Below are positions 14,649-23,252 of a DNA stretch of 64,000 nt, in pieces. The stretch covers positions 54,937-118,936 of the forward strand of contig NZ_JAQVKP010000007.1 in assembly GCF_028694605.1 (NCBI RefSeq), read 5' to 3'. How positions within the stretch are numbered: position 1 is the first letter of the stretch; each line of letters opens with the position of its first letter. The notes beneath the pieces are model-generated. The model did not search any database and was not told the origin of the DNA. It worked only from the letters and a program-made list of their open reading frames with translations. This DNA comes from Sulfurimonas sp. Lineage in GTDB: Bacteria > Campylobacterota > Campylobacteria > Campylobacterales > Sulfurimonadaceae. Position numbers and translations under genes: made by a program.

Positions 14649-16676
14649 ATGAAAAAAGTAAAACTGCTTTTTGGGGTGCATATGCACCAGCCTGTGGACA
14701 ATTTCGGTGATGCGGTCGATGAGGCTGTAAAGCTCTGTTATGCTCCTTTTTTTGCTACGATGAGAGAGTATCCCGATTTTAAATTTGCGGTGCACTCCAG
14801 CGGATGGCTCTTAGACGAGATAAAGACGAAATATCCGAAAGTATTTGAAGATTTGCTCTATCTTACCAAACAAGGCTCCATCGAGTGGGTCGGGGCAGGG
14901 TATTATGAACCGATTTTGAGTGCCATAAGCTCTCTTGATGCGCAGGCGCAGATAAACAAGCTTAGCAACTTTCTTCAAAAAAATCTTAAAACCTCTCCAA
15001 AAGGGGCATGGCTCACCGAGAGGGTCTGGGAGAGTTCGGTTATTTCCAACCTTAGGGCGTGCGGTTTGGAGTATGTGGTGGTGGATGATTATCATTTTTT
15101 AAGCAGCGGGTTTGAGAGCGATGCGATGGACGGGTACTATGAGAGCGAGGCGGGGGGCGAGAAAATCGCACTCTTTCCCATCTCTGCCGCACTTCGTTAC
15201 GCACTGCCGTTTTTTAGCGTGGAACGCTCGGTTGAGGCGATTTTAAGTCGTGCAAATGATGAAGAGAGTGTAGCCATCATCTTTGATGATTTGGAGAAGT
15301 TCGGGCTTTGGCCAAAAACACATGCGTGGGTTTATGAAAAAGGGTGGCTAAAGAGTTTTGTAGAAGCAGTTTTGGCAAATGAGCAGATAGAGACGATGCA
15401 CTACAAAGAGTACCTTGGCACGCACCGCTCCAAAGGTTTGGCGTATCTAAACAACACATCCTACTTTGAGATGGGCGAGTGGAGCCTTAAAAGCTCTCAG
15501 GGTCTGGCGCTTGAAGCACTTAAAGAGCGTGTCGGGAGTGACTATTTTCAAAAAGAGGGGGTTGCGCTCATAAAGGGCGGGATATGGAAAAACTTTTTTA
15601 TCAAGTACCATGAGAGCAACTATATCCACAAGCGCATGATGCACCACTCCAAAAATCAAAAAGAACTCAAAAAAGTGGCATTAGAAGCACTCTACAAGCT
15701 CCAAACCAATGATGTTTTATGGCATGGCGTCTTTGGCGGGCTTTATCTGCCAAATCTTAGAAACAACGCTTATAGATACCTTTTGGAGATAGAGCGTTCA
15801 CTTGCAAAGAAAAAAATAGCTACTTCTTTCTTCGATGTTGATATGGACGGCTACGAGGAGTTTAAAGTCTTGACAAGTGAGCTAAGTCTGCTTTTTAGCT
15901 CTCGTTACGGCGGGCAGCTTATGGAATTTGGGTCGCTTGAAAAGCTATTCAACTGGCAAAATACGCTGATGCGCCGCCACGAAGCCTATCATGAGAAGAT
16001 TTTACATCCAAAGGGGAACACACAAAAGATGTATGAAGATGGCGTTGAGAGTATCCATAGTGATGCGGCGGTAATCAACCCTACGCTTAAAGGTGACCTT
16101 ATCTATGACTGGCATCCAAAATACTCATTTATCGACCATATCAGCACAGAGGCGTTTTCGTTTGAGGCGTTTAAAAGAGCCTCGTTTGACGAAGCGGGTG
16201 ATTTTGCCAACCAGCCTTTTGTTTTTGATGAACAGCGTATGGCGTTTAAACGAGAGGGTGGCGTTTATCTTGATAAAAAGTATGATACCGTTTGTATAAA
16301 AAAATATGGTTTTGAAACAAAAAGTTTCTCGCTTGCGCTAGAGGTGCAGAGCGAATATACCCATGAACTTCACTACGCAGCAGAGTTCAACTTTCACTTT
16401 GCACACCCTACGAAGGTGCTTTTAAACGGGCAAAAAGTGGGTGATGGGCTATCTTTGGTCGGGGTAGATACGCTTGTTTTAGAAGATAGCTACACTCAAA
16501 AAGCACTCCGCATCTCTTTGGATAAAAAGTGTATGCTCTACGCCTATATCTTAAACACGATTTCACAAAGCGAGAATGGTTTTGAGCGTACCGCACAGCA
16601 GATATCGCTGCTCTTTAGTCTCCCTTTTGCTTCACGCCTTGAACTTTTAACAAAAATGGAGGTTTGCGATGTCTGA
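14649..16676 (+). CDS. GH57 4-alpha-glucanotransferase/alpha-amylase
   Basis: This 675-residue GH57 protein resembles the Thermococcus litoralis 4-alpha-glucanotransferase group. Visible regions are FGVHMHQPVDNFG (8-20), WLTERVWE with nucleophile Glu124 and IFDDLEKFG with acid/base Asp214, essentially the same residue numbers as the archaeal enzyme (E123, D214). The middle helical part (300-390, NYIHKRMMHHSKNQ) and the C-terminal beta domain correspond to DUF1925 and DUF1926, as expected for the group. No signal peptide is present. It would transfer maltooligosaccharide chains within glucan or hydrolyse them in the cytoplasm. Its stop overlaps galT by eight bases, so it is the first gene of the tightly coupled run GH57-galT-glgA-ROK-glgA-glgB. 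Transferase versus hydrolase is not settled by sequence. Confidence 0.92.
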   Translation: MKKVKLLFGVHMHQPVDNFGDAVDEAVKLCYAPFFATMREYPDFKFAVHSSGWLLDEIKTKYPKVFEDLLYLTKQGSIEWVGAGYYEPILSAISSLDAQAQINKLSNFLQKNLKTSPKGAWLTERVWESSVISNLRACGLEYVVVDDYHFLSSGFESDAMDGYYESEAGGEKIALFPISAALRYALPFFSVERSVEAILSRANDEESVAIIFDDLEKFGLWPKTHAWVYEKGWLKSFVEAVLANEQIETMHYKEYLGTHRSKGLAYLNNTSYFEMGEWSLKSSQGLALEALKERVGSDYFQKEGVALIKGGIWKNFFIKYHESNYIHKRMMHHSKNQKELKKVALEALYKLQTNDVLWHGVFGGLYLPNLRNNAYRYLLEIERSLAKKKIATSFFDVDMDGYEEFKVLTSELSLLFSSRYGGQLMEFGSLEKLFNWQNTLMRRHEAYHEKILHPKGNTQKMYEDGVESIHSDAAVINPTLKGDLIYDWHPKYSFIDHISTEAFSFEAFKRASFDEAGDFANQPFVFDEQRMAFKREGGVYLDKKYDTVCIKKYGFETKSFSLALEVQSEYTHELHYAAEFNFHFAHPTKVLLNGQKVGDGLSLVGVDTLVLEDSYTQKALRISLDKKCMLYAYILNTISQSENGFERTAQQISLLFSLPFASRLELLTKMEVCDV

Positions 16677-17691
16677 GATACGAAGAGACCGCATCCACAA
16701 CGAGTATGTCATCATCGCTCCCGAGAGGCTTCATAGACCAAGAGCGCAAAAACCGTGCAAAGAGCAGACAAAACATATAAAATGCCCATTTTGCGAGGGT
16801 AATGAGACACTTACTCCAAAAGAGCTTTTTGCCATACGCCACAATGAGCCAAATGCTAAAGGATGGCGCACAAGAGTTGTTCCCAACCTCTACAAAGCCG
16901 TGCAGGTAGAACTTGAAGATCTCTCTCAAAGAGACGGACTTTTTGAGTATATCCCGGGGGTCGGAGCGCATGAGATACTTATCGACACTCCGTGCCATAC
17001 ATGTAAGATGCAGGAGCTTGAGGTTGAAGATATAGAAAATTGGCTAAGAAGCATGATTATCCGCATTGATGATTTGAAAAAAGACAGACGGCTTATCCAT
17101 CTAAGCATCTTCAAAAACAGCGGCGTGGATGCAGGCGCAACACAGGAGCATCCGCATACGCAGCTGCTTGCGCTCCCCATAACACCACAGAGCGAACAAA
17201 CTTTTTTAGAGCAAAATATGCGCTACTACCGCCGTCACGGCAGGGGAAAAGTAGAAGATATCGTACATAATGAGATAGAGGCAAAAAAAAGAGTTGTCTA
17301 TAATGATGGAAATTTTGCCGCATTTTGTCCTTTTGCAAGTGCATATCCTTTTGAAGTGATGATAGCACCCAAAAAAAATATCCAAAGCCTTGAGCGATGT
17401 TCAAGAGATGATGTCACGGAACTTGCACGCTGCATAAGGAGTGTTTTTGAAAAACTTGCCGCACAACTGGGCGATTTTGACTATAATATACACTTTATGC
17501 TTTCCCCGCTCAACCAAAACTTTGAAAACGAGGCTTACATGTCGCATCTGGATAAAAACTACCGTTTTACCATCCGCATCATCCCCCGCATCTACACGCT
17601 AGGCGGATTTGAGACAGCAACAGGCATGACCATAAACCCAGTCGCACCAGAAGAGTGCGCCGCTCTTTTAAACATCAAAGAGACAGAATGA
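16669..17691 (+). CDS. galT: Galactose-1-phosphate uridylyltransferase family protein
   Basis: This 340-residue GalT-fold protein has CPFCEGNE (zinc Cys39 and Cys42), the conserved RVVPNLYKAV (69-78), GAHEILIDTP and the catalytic HPHTQ (161-165, nucleophile His163). Family members exchange UMP or AMP between sugar phosphates. Inside a glycogen cluster and without other Leloir genes (no galK, galE or galM here), its real job may be to make or use UDP- or ADP-glucose, for example as an ADP-glucose phosphorylase. That role is an inference. It overlaps the GH57 gene by eight bases and glgA by four (ATGA), so expression is tied to glucan synthesis. Confidence 0.88.
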   Translation: MSEIRRDRIHNEYVIIAPERLHRPRAQKPCKEQTKHIKCPFCEGNETLTPKELFAIRHNEPNAKGWRTRVVPNLYKAVQVELEDLSQRDGLFEYIPGVGAHEILIDTPCHTCKMQELEVEDIENWLRSMIIRIDDLKKDRRLIHLSIFKNSGVDAGATQEHPHTQLLALPITPQSEQTFLEQNMRYYRRHGRGKVEDIVHNEIEAKKRVVYNDGNFAAFCPFASAYPFEVMIAPKKNIQSLERCSRDDVTELARCIRSVFEKLAAQLGDFDYNIHFMLSPLNQNFENEAYMSHLDKNYRFTIRIIPRIYTLGGFETATGMTINPVAPEECAALLNIKETE

Positions 17692-19088
17692 AAACGCTCT
17701 TTTGTGCAAGCGAAATCTACCCTTACGCAAAAAGCGGCGGGCTTGCGGATGTCGGGTACTCTCTTGTAAAGGCTCTTGGCAGACATACAAAAGTGCAGAG
17801 CGTCATGCCGCTTTACGGTTTTATGCCCAAAGAGGAGTTTGAAAAAACAGACATCTCTTTTAGCATAAATCTCGGCGGTCTTTTTTATAAGGTAAGTATC
17901 TATGAAGCTTTTTATGACGGTATCAAAACATACTTTGTGGATGTACCGCTGCTAAGTGCGACGGAGGAGATGTACGGCGATGCAAAAGGAGACTACGCAA
18001 ACAACGATATCCGTTTTGCGCTCTTTTGTGCCGCCGTTGTGAAACTTGCGCAAATCATAAATGCTGACATCATCCATGCAAACGACTGGCACAGCGCACT
18101 TGTACCGCTTATGGTGCGCAGAGCAAAACTAAAGATAAAAACGCTCTTTAGCATCCACAACCTTGCCTATCAGGGGATTTTTGAGAGAGACTCGCTTGCA
18201 CGGGTGGGGCTTGAAGAGAGCTATTTTCACATGGATGCCTTGGAGTTTTACGGCAGAGTGAACTTTCTAAAAGCGGGCATCATCTACAGCGACGCACTTA
18301 CCACCGTAAGCCCCACTTATGCCAAAGAGATACAAACCAAAGAGTTTGGATGCGGACTTGAAGGACTTTTGCAACTCTACAAAGCAAAACTCACGGGGAT
18401 TTTAAACGGGATAGACGAGAGCGTTTTTAACCCGCAAAATGATGCCGCACTTCTCTCTTGCTACAGCTCTGAAACTCTTGCAAAAAAGTATGAAAACAAA
18501 AAAGCACTCCAAATGGAGTTTGGTTTGAGCGGGTTAAAAAAACCGCTTTTTGTGATGATTAGCCGTCTTGTGCATCAAAAAGGATTCGACTTGCTCATAG
18601 AGTCGCTTGATGCGTTTTTGATGGAGGATGTAAACTTTGTGCTTCTTGCAAACGGAGATGAAAACTATAAAAAAACGCTTCTCCCATATACAAAAAAATA
18701 TAAAAATTTCAGATTTCTCTGTAACGGCTACGATGAGCCGCTCTCACACCGTATCTACGCAGCAGGCGACTTTTTGCTTATGCCATCACTTTACGAGCCA
18801 TGCGGGCTAAACCAGATGATAGCCGCACGCTATGGAACTATTCCCGTTGTCCACAGAGTAGGCGGCTTAAAAGACAGCGTGCATGAAAGGGGAGGCAAAT
18901 GTGCGCATGGGATTGTTATGAGAGAAGCGAGCAAAAAAACACTTATCGGGGCAGTGAAGAGGGCGATTATGCTTTACAATAACAACGCAAAAAAAGAAGA
19001 GATGATATCTTTTAATATGAACTGTAACTTCTCCTTTGCTAAAAGTGCACTTCTCTACCATAAACTCTATAAAAAGCTACTCTCATGA
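17688..19088 (+). CDS. glgA: Glycogen synthase (first copy)
   Basis: This 466-residue GT5 enzyme adds glucose from ADP-glucose (or UDP-glucose) to alpha-1,4-glucan ends. It shows the N-terminal FCASEIYPYAKSGGLADV with the Lys15-x-G-G-L sugar-nucleotide loop, IHANDWHSALVPL, FSIHNLAYQG, NGIDESVFNP and the C-terminal MISRLVHQKGFDLL and LYEPCGLNQM. The ATG at 17688 overlaps the galT stop (ATGA); an upstream in-frame ATG at 17655 lies inside galT and would add 11 unlikely residues. A second, diverged synthase follows at 19912 with the ROK kinase between them. The usual motif is KTGGL; the Ser here is tolerated in the family. Two GlgA copies may split priming and elongation, which is speculation. 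Confidence 0.93.
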   Translation: MKTLFCASEIYPYAKSGGLADVGYSLVKALGRHTKVQSVMPLYGFMPKEEFEKTDISFSINLGGLFYKVSIYEAFYDGIKTYFVDVPLLSATEEMYGDAKGDYANNDIRFALFCAAVVKLAQIINADIIHANDWHSALVPLMVRRAKLKIKTLFSIHNLAYQGIFERDSLARVGLEESYFHMDALEFYGRVNFLKAGIIYSDALTTVSPTYAKEIQTKEFGCGLEGLLQLYKAKLTGILNGIDESVFNPQNDAALLSCYSSETLAKKYENKKALQMEFGLSGLKKPLFVMISRLVHQKGFDLLIESLDAFLMEDVNFVLLANGDENYKKTLLPYTKKYKNFRFLCNGYDEPLSHRIYAAGDFLLMPSLYEPCGLNQMIAARYGTIPVVHRVGGLKDSVHERGGKCAHGIVMREASKKTLIGAVKRAIMLYNNNAKKEEMISFNMNCNFSFAKSALLYHKLYKKLLS

Positions 19089-19915
19089 ATCTAGCCATTG
19101 ATGCAGGCGGAACGCATCTAAGAGCCGAGATTTGGCATAAAGGGCTACTTGCAGCTTCAAAGGAGGCAAAGAGTACCGAAATAGGGCTTTGTGCTTGGAT
19201 AGAGGAGCTGCTTTTGGAGTTTTGCGAGGTGCAGACAGTCGGTATCTCATATGCAGGGCAGGTTGAAGATGGCATCATACACTCATCGCCCAACATAAGA
19301 GTTGATTGCCACAATATCAAAGAGGTTGTCGAGCAAAAATTTGGCGTAAAACTCTACATACAAAACGACCTAAACTGTGCAGTTTTAGCAGAGGCTAAGG
19401 AGTTTGGAGTGCAAAATATATGCGCACTCTATGTCGGAACAGGGCTTGGGCTTGGAGTGGTGGAGGACGGCAGAGTTGTGAGAGGTGCGCACAATGTCGC
19501 AACGGAGCTAGGACATATCCCCTACAAAAAAACGGTTCTGACATGCGGATGCGGACGCAACAACTGTTTGGAGCTTTTCGCCTCCGGTTCAGGTATCGCC
19601 AAGCAGATAGCATCAAAAAATCTCATTTGCGCTCCGACTTTAGAGGCACTCAAAGCCATAGGCGAAGATGCGATAGCAACATCGTTTGAAGAGGCGCTTT
19701 TGGTCGCAGCAGGAACTACGCTTACCCTTTTTAACCCGCAAGTTTTAGTGCTTGGCGGCGGTGTCATAGAGGCAAATCCATATCTTGAAGAACTCATACT
19801 AAAAAATATCAACCTATACACACTTTCAAACTCTCTGCAAAATCTTAAAATCTGCAAAAGCAAACTCAAAAACGCCCCGCTTACGGGCGCACTTCTTCTA
19901 AAGGACTTAACATGA
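19085..19915 (+). CDS. ROK family sugar kinase, probable glucokinase
   Basis: This 276-residue ROK kinase probably phosphorylates glucose released from glucan. It has the ATP phosphate loop IDAGGTHLR (5-13), the catalytic Asp in IQNDLNCAV (D95), YVGTGLGLG (116-124), ELGH (141-144) and the ROK zinc signature CGCGRNNCLE (154-163). It overlaps both neighbours by four bases (ATGA at 19085 and 19912). It is somewhat shorter than the usual 300-320 residues. Placed between two glycogen synthases, it most likely recycles free glucose made by the GH57 enzymes to glucose 6-phosphate for PfkA. Other ROK sugars (fructose, N-acetyl sugars) cannot be excluded. Confidence 0.88.
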   Translation: MNLAIDAGGTHLRAEIWHKGLLAASKEAKSTEIGLCAWIEELLLEFCEVQTVGISYAGQVEDGIIHSSPNIRVDCHNIKEVVEQKFGVKLYIQNDLNCAVLAEAKEFGVQNICALYVGTGLGLGVVEDGRVVRGAHNVATELGHIPYKKTVLTCGCGRNNCLELFASGSGIAKQIASKNLICAPTLEALKAIGEDAIATSFEEALLVAAGTTLTLFNPQVLVLGGGVIEANPYLEELILKNINLYTLSNSLQNLKICKSKLKNAPLTGALLLKDLT

Positions 19916-21366
19916 ACATATTATTTGTAGCTTCTGAGGTTGCTTCTTTTGCAAAAACGGGCGGTTTGGCGGATGTTGCGCTCTCTCTTCCAAAGGCGCT
20001 GAGTGAGATGGGGCACAGTGTTGTAGTAGTTATGCCCAGATACTACGCCATAGATAAATCAAAACTTACTTATGTGGAGGGAGCTTTAGGCGTGCCGATG
20101 GGTGTGATGGGCGAACTTTGGGCGGGAGTTTACCGCACAACACTTCCAAAAAGCAGTGTTTCTATCTATTTTATAGATTATGAGCTGTTTTTTGGAAGGA
20201 GCGGGCTTTATGACCATGACGGCAAAGCATACGATGATAACGCCGTGCGCTTTATCTTCTTTAGCAAAGCGGTTTTTTCACTCGCCAAAATGATAGATTT
20301 TCACCCCGACATCATCCATGCCAACGACTGGCACACCGCCGCAGTGCCGCTTTTGGCAAAGAGACGCTTTGTTCATGATTTTGGTAATGCAGCTACCGTT
20401 TTAACGATTCACAACCTAGAGCATCAAGGCGTTTTTCACAAAAGCGTAATGGAGCTTTTGGAGTGCGGATGGGAGCCTTTTAGACCAGAAGCATTTGAAA
20501 GTATGGATTATATCAATCTTCTTAAGGGCGGCATTGCCTATGCGGATGCCGTAACGACCGTCTCCAAACGTTATGCATGGGAGATTCAAACTCCGGAGTT
20601 TGGTTTTGGCTTAGAGCGGCACATAAACGCACACGTCCATAAACTTTTTGGGATAGTCAACGGAGTTGATTATGAGGAGTGGAGTCCGAAAAATGACAAA
20701 AGAATTGCCGCAAACTACAGCGCAGAGACGCTGGATGGGAAGCTTATTTGCAAAAAAGAGCTTCAAAAACATTTTCATTTAGAGCAAAGAGATGATGTGC
20801 CGCTTGTGGGTTTTGTAGGGCGATTTGCCAAACAAAAAGGGATAGAGCTTATAGCCGAGATAATCGAGTGGGTGCTGGGACATGATGTGCAAATAGTGAT
20901 GTTGGGAGCCGGTGAGAGGTGGGCTGAGAGCTATTTTAGCCATATTGCCCATCGCTACGGTTCTAAATTTGCCGTCCATGTAGGTTACAGCGATGATTTG
21001 GCACACAAGATAGAAGCGGGAGCCGACCTCTTTTTGATGCCATCACTCTTTGAGCCATGCGGACTAAACCAAATCTACTCACTAAGCTACGGCACGCTTC
21101 CCATCGTTCGCAAAACAGGCGGCTTGGATGACACTATAGAAAACTTTGACGCTATTGCAAACAGCGGTGTGGGCTTTAAGTTTGAATATGCTACACCTCA
21201 AGCTCTCTACAACACAATTATGTGGGCGTTAGATGCCTACAAAAACAACAAAGAGGCGTTTGTAGCGATGCAAAAAAGAGCCATGAAGCAACATTTCGGA
21301 TGGGATGATGCGGCAAAAGAGTATGATGAAGTTTATAGATATGCACTCAAAGAGGTCTTAAAATGA
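19912..21366 (+). CDS. glgA: Glycogen synthase (second copy)
   Basis: This 484-residue GT5 synthase has the standard motifs: FVASEVASFAKTGGLADV with the Lys-Thr-Gly-Gly loop, IHANDWHTAAVPL, TIHNLEHQG, NGVDYEEWSP, VGFVGRFAKQKGIEL and LFEPCGLNQIY. It is clearly homologous to the copy at 17688 but diverged along its whole length, so this is an old duplication or two separately acquired types and not a recent tandem copy. It overlaps the ROK gene and glgB by four bases each. Having the classical KTGGL, it is the closer match to characterised bacterial GlgA. Donor specificity (ADP- or UDP-glucose) is not readable from the sequence. Confidence 0.94.
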   Translation: MNILFVASEVASFAKTGGLADVALSLPKALSEMGHSVVVVMPRYYAIDKSKLTYVEGALGVPMGVMGELWAGVYRTTLPKSSVSIYFIDYELFFGRSGLYDHDGKAYDDNAVRFIFFSKAVFSLAKMIDFHPDIIHANDWHTAAVPLLAKRRFVHDFGNAATVLTIHNLEHQGVFHKSVMELLECGWEPFRPEAFESMDYINLLKGGIAYADAVTTVSKRYAWEIQTPEFGFGLERHINAHVHKLFGIVNGVDYEEWSPKNDKRIAANYSAETLDGKLICKKELQKHFHLEQRDDVPLVGFVGRFAKQKGIELIAEIIEWVLGHDVQIVMLGAGERWAESYFSHIAHRYGSKFAVHVGYSDDLAHKIEAGADLFLMPSLFEPCGLNQIYSLSYGTLPIVRKTGGLDDTIENFDAIANSGVGFKFEYATPQALYNTIMWALDAYKNNKEAFVAMQKRAMKQHFGWDDAAKEYDEVYRYALKEVLK

Positions 21367-23252
21367 GCGTTTTTTACGATATAAGCAAGTTTAGCGAGTA
21401 TGATGTTTACCTCTTTAGGGAGGGGAAACATACGAAACTTTATAACCATTTCGGTGCGCACTTGACGCATAGAGAGGGTAAGGACGGTGTTTACTTTGCT
21501 CTTTGGGCTCCAAATGCCGAGGGGGTAAGCGTGAGAGGTGATTTTAACGATTACGCTATCCATACCCATCCGCTTCAAAAGAGAGACGATGATTCGGGTA
21601 TCTGGGAGGGTTTTATAGAGGGGGTGCATATGATGAGTACCTACAAGTATCATATCCGCACAAAAGAGCCAAACGCAAATCCAGACAAAGCCGATCCTTT
21701 TGCTTTTTACGCAGAGGTCGCACCTGCTTCGGCTTCAAAAGTCTGCTCTTTAAGCGGTTTTGAGTGGAGCGACAAAGAGTGGATGCACAAGCGCAAACAT
21801 AACAACTCCCGTCATGCGCCAGTTTCTGTCTATGAGATGCATCTTGGCTCTTGGAAGGCAGGGCTTAGTTACAAAGAGGCAGCACATCAGCTTGCGGAGT
21901 ATCTGGTTATGATGGAGTTTACGCATATTGAACTGCTCCCCATCACAGAATACCCGTTTGATGGTTCGTGGGGGTATCAGGTAAGCGGATATTTCGCTCC
22001 GACGGCACGCTATGGCACTCCGGTAGAGTTTATGGAGTTTGTAAACATCATGCACAATGCGGGTATCGGGGTTATTTTGGACTGGGTACCTTCCCACTTT
22101 GTGATGGATGGGCATGGACTTATGAATTTTGACGGTACTTGTCTTTATGAGCATAAAGACCCGCGACTTGGCTACCATCCCCAGTGGGGCAGTGCCATCT
22201 TTAACTATGAGAGAGAGGAGGTACGCTCTTTTCTTATCAGTTCGGCGATGTTTTGGCTGGAGATGTACCACATAGACGGTATCCGTGTTGATGCGGTCTC
22301 CTCAATGCTCTACCTTGACTATGCAAGAGAGGAGGGGGAGTGGATACCAAACAAATTTGGCGGTAATGAAAACCTTGGTGCGATTCAGTTTTTACAGGAT
22401 TTAAACAGTTTTGTTTATGCCACACATGAAGATGTTATGATGTTTGCAGAAGAGGCAACGGCATACCCTATGGTAAGCGCTCCCGTGGATGCCGGAGGTC
22501 TTGGATTTGGCTATAAATGGAACATGGGGTGGATGCACGATACGCTAAAATACATGAAAAATGACCCCATAGTGCGTAAACATCACCATCATGAACTGAC
22601 TTTTAGTTTTGTCTATATGAACAACGAAAACTATATTCTGCCTCTCAGCCACGATGAAGTTGTACATATGAAAGGCTCACTCATCAACAAAATGGCAGGG
22701 GACTACAATCAAAAATTTGCCAATTTAAGAGCCTTGTACGCTTTTATGTTTGCGCATCCTGGAAAAAAACTCCTCTTTATGGGCGGAGAAATCGCACAAT
22801 TTAATGAGTGGAACTACCAAAAAAGTCTTGATTGGGAAGTTCTGGATTTTCCTCTGCACAGCGGTGTGCAAAAGCTCATAAAAGAGCTAAACCGACTCTA
22901 CAAAGCAGAGCGCTCACTTCACATATTTGACAACGACAGCAACGGATTTGAGTGGATAGACGAGAGAGACTATGAGTCCAATGTTATTGCATTTTTAAGA
23001 AAAGCAGATAAAGATGAAGAGCTTTTGGTCGTTTGCAACTTCTCAGACTGCCTAAGGGAAAATTATCCTTTGGGCGTACCAAAAAAAGGGAGCTACAGAG
23101 AGATTTTCAACTCTCAAAGCAAGGAGTTTGGAGGTTGGGGACCAAAAAATAAAGCAGAAATCAAAAGCGAACCAAAAGAGCAACACGGACGCAAAAACTC
23201 CATCCATGTAACGCTTCCGGCTTTAAGTGTTCTCTTTTTTAAAGCAAAATAA
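21363..23252 (+). CDS. glgB: 1,4-alpha-glucan branching enzyme
   Basis: This 629-residue GH13_9 enzyme makes the alpha-1,6 branches of glycogen. The N-terminal CBM48 (GVYFALWAPNAEGVSVRGDFN, about 42-62) is followed by the catalytic barrel: HLGSWK, DWVPSHF, GIRVDAVSSMLY with nucleophile Asp310, FAEEATAYP with the acid/base Glu at 363-364, and LPLSHDEVVHMKGS with Asp431. Only one N-terminal CBM48 is present, so it is the short form, without the extra N1 domain of the about 730-residue enzymes. It is the last gene of the ATGA-coupled run. Its 3' end overlaps the convergent mgtE gene by 14 bases, leaving no room for a terminator between them. Confidence 0.96.
   Translation: MSVFYDISKFSEYDVYLFREGKHTKLYNHFGAHLTHREGKDGVYFALWAPNAEGVSVRGDFNDYAIHTHPLQKRDDDSGIWEGFIEGVHMMSTYKYHIRTKEPNANPDKADPFAFYAEVAPASASKVCSLSGFEWSDKEWMHKRKHNNSRHAPVSVYEMHLGSWKAGLSYKEAAHQLAEYLVMMEFTHIELLPITEYPFDGSWGYQVSGYFAPTARYGTPVEFMEFVNIMHNAGIGVILDWVPSHFVMDGHGLMNFDGTCLYEHKDPRLGYHPQWGSAIFNYEREEVRSFLISSAMFWLEMYHIDGIRVDAVSSMLYLDYAREEGEWIPNKFGGNENLGAIQFLQDLNSFVYATHEDVMMFAEEATAYPMVSAPVDAGGLGFGYKWNMGWMHDTLKYMKNDPIVRKHHHHELTFSFVYMNNENYILPLSHDEVVHMKGSLINKMAGDYNQKFANLRALYAFMFAHPGKKLLFMGGEIAQFNEWNYQKSLDWEVLDFPLHSGVQKLIKELNRLYKAERSLHIFDNDSNGFEWIDERDYESNVIAFLRKADKDEELLVVCNFSDCLRENYPLGVPKKGSYREIFNSQSKEFGGWGPKNKAEIKSEPKEQHGRKNSIHVTLPALSVLFFKAK

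Noticed and set aside
17655..17687. Upstream ATG for the first glgA
   Set aside because: It would add 11 residues within galT; the ATG at 17688 overlaps the galT stop (ATGA) like the other genes of this operon.
17688..21366. A recent tandem duplication of glycogen synthase
   Set aside because: The two proteins differ along their full length and in the donor-site motif (KSGGL versus KTGGL); they are old paralogues.
23239..23252. Frameshift or assembly problem where glgB and mgtE overlap
   Set aside because: Both proteins end naturally; it is a 14-base tail-to-tail overlap, and a similar 15-base overlap occurs at 36524-36538.
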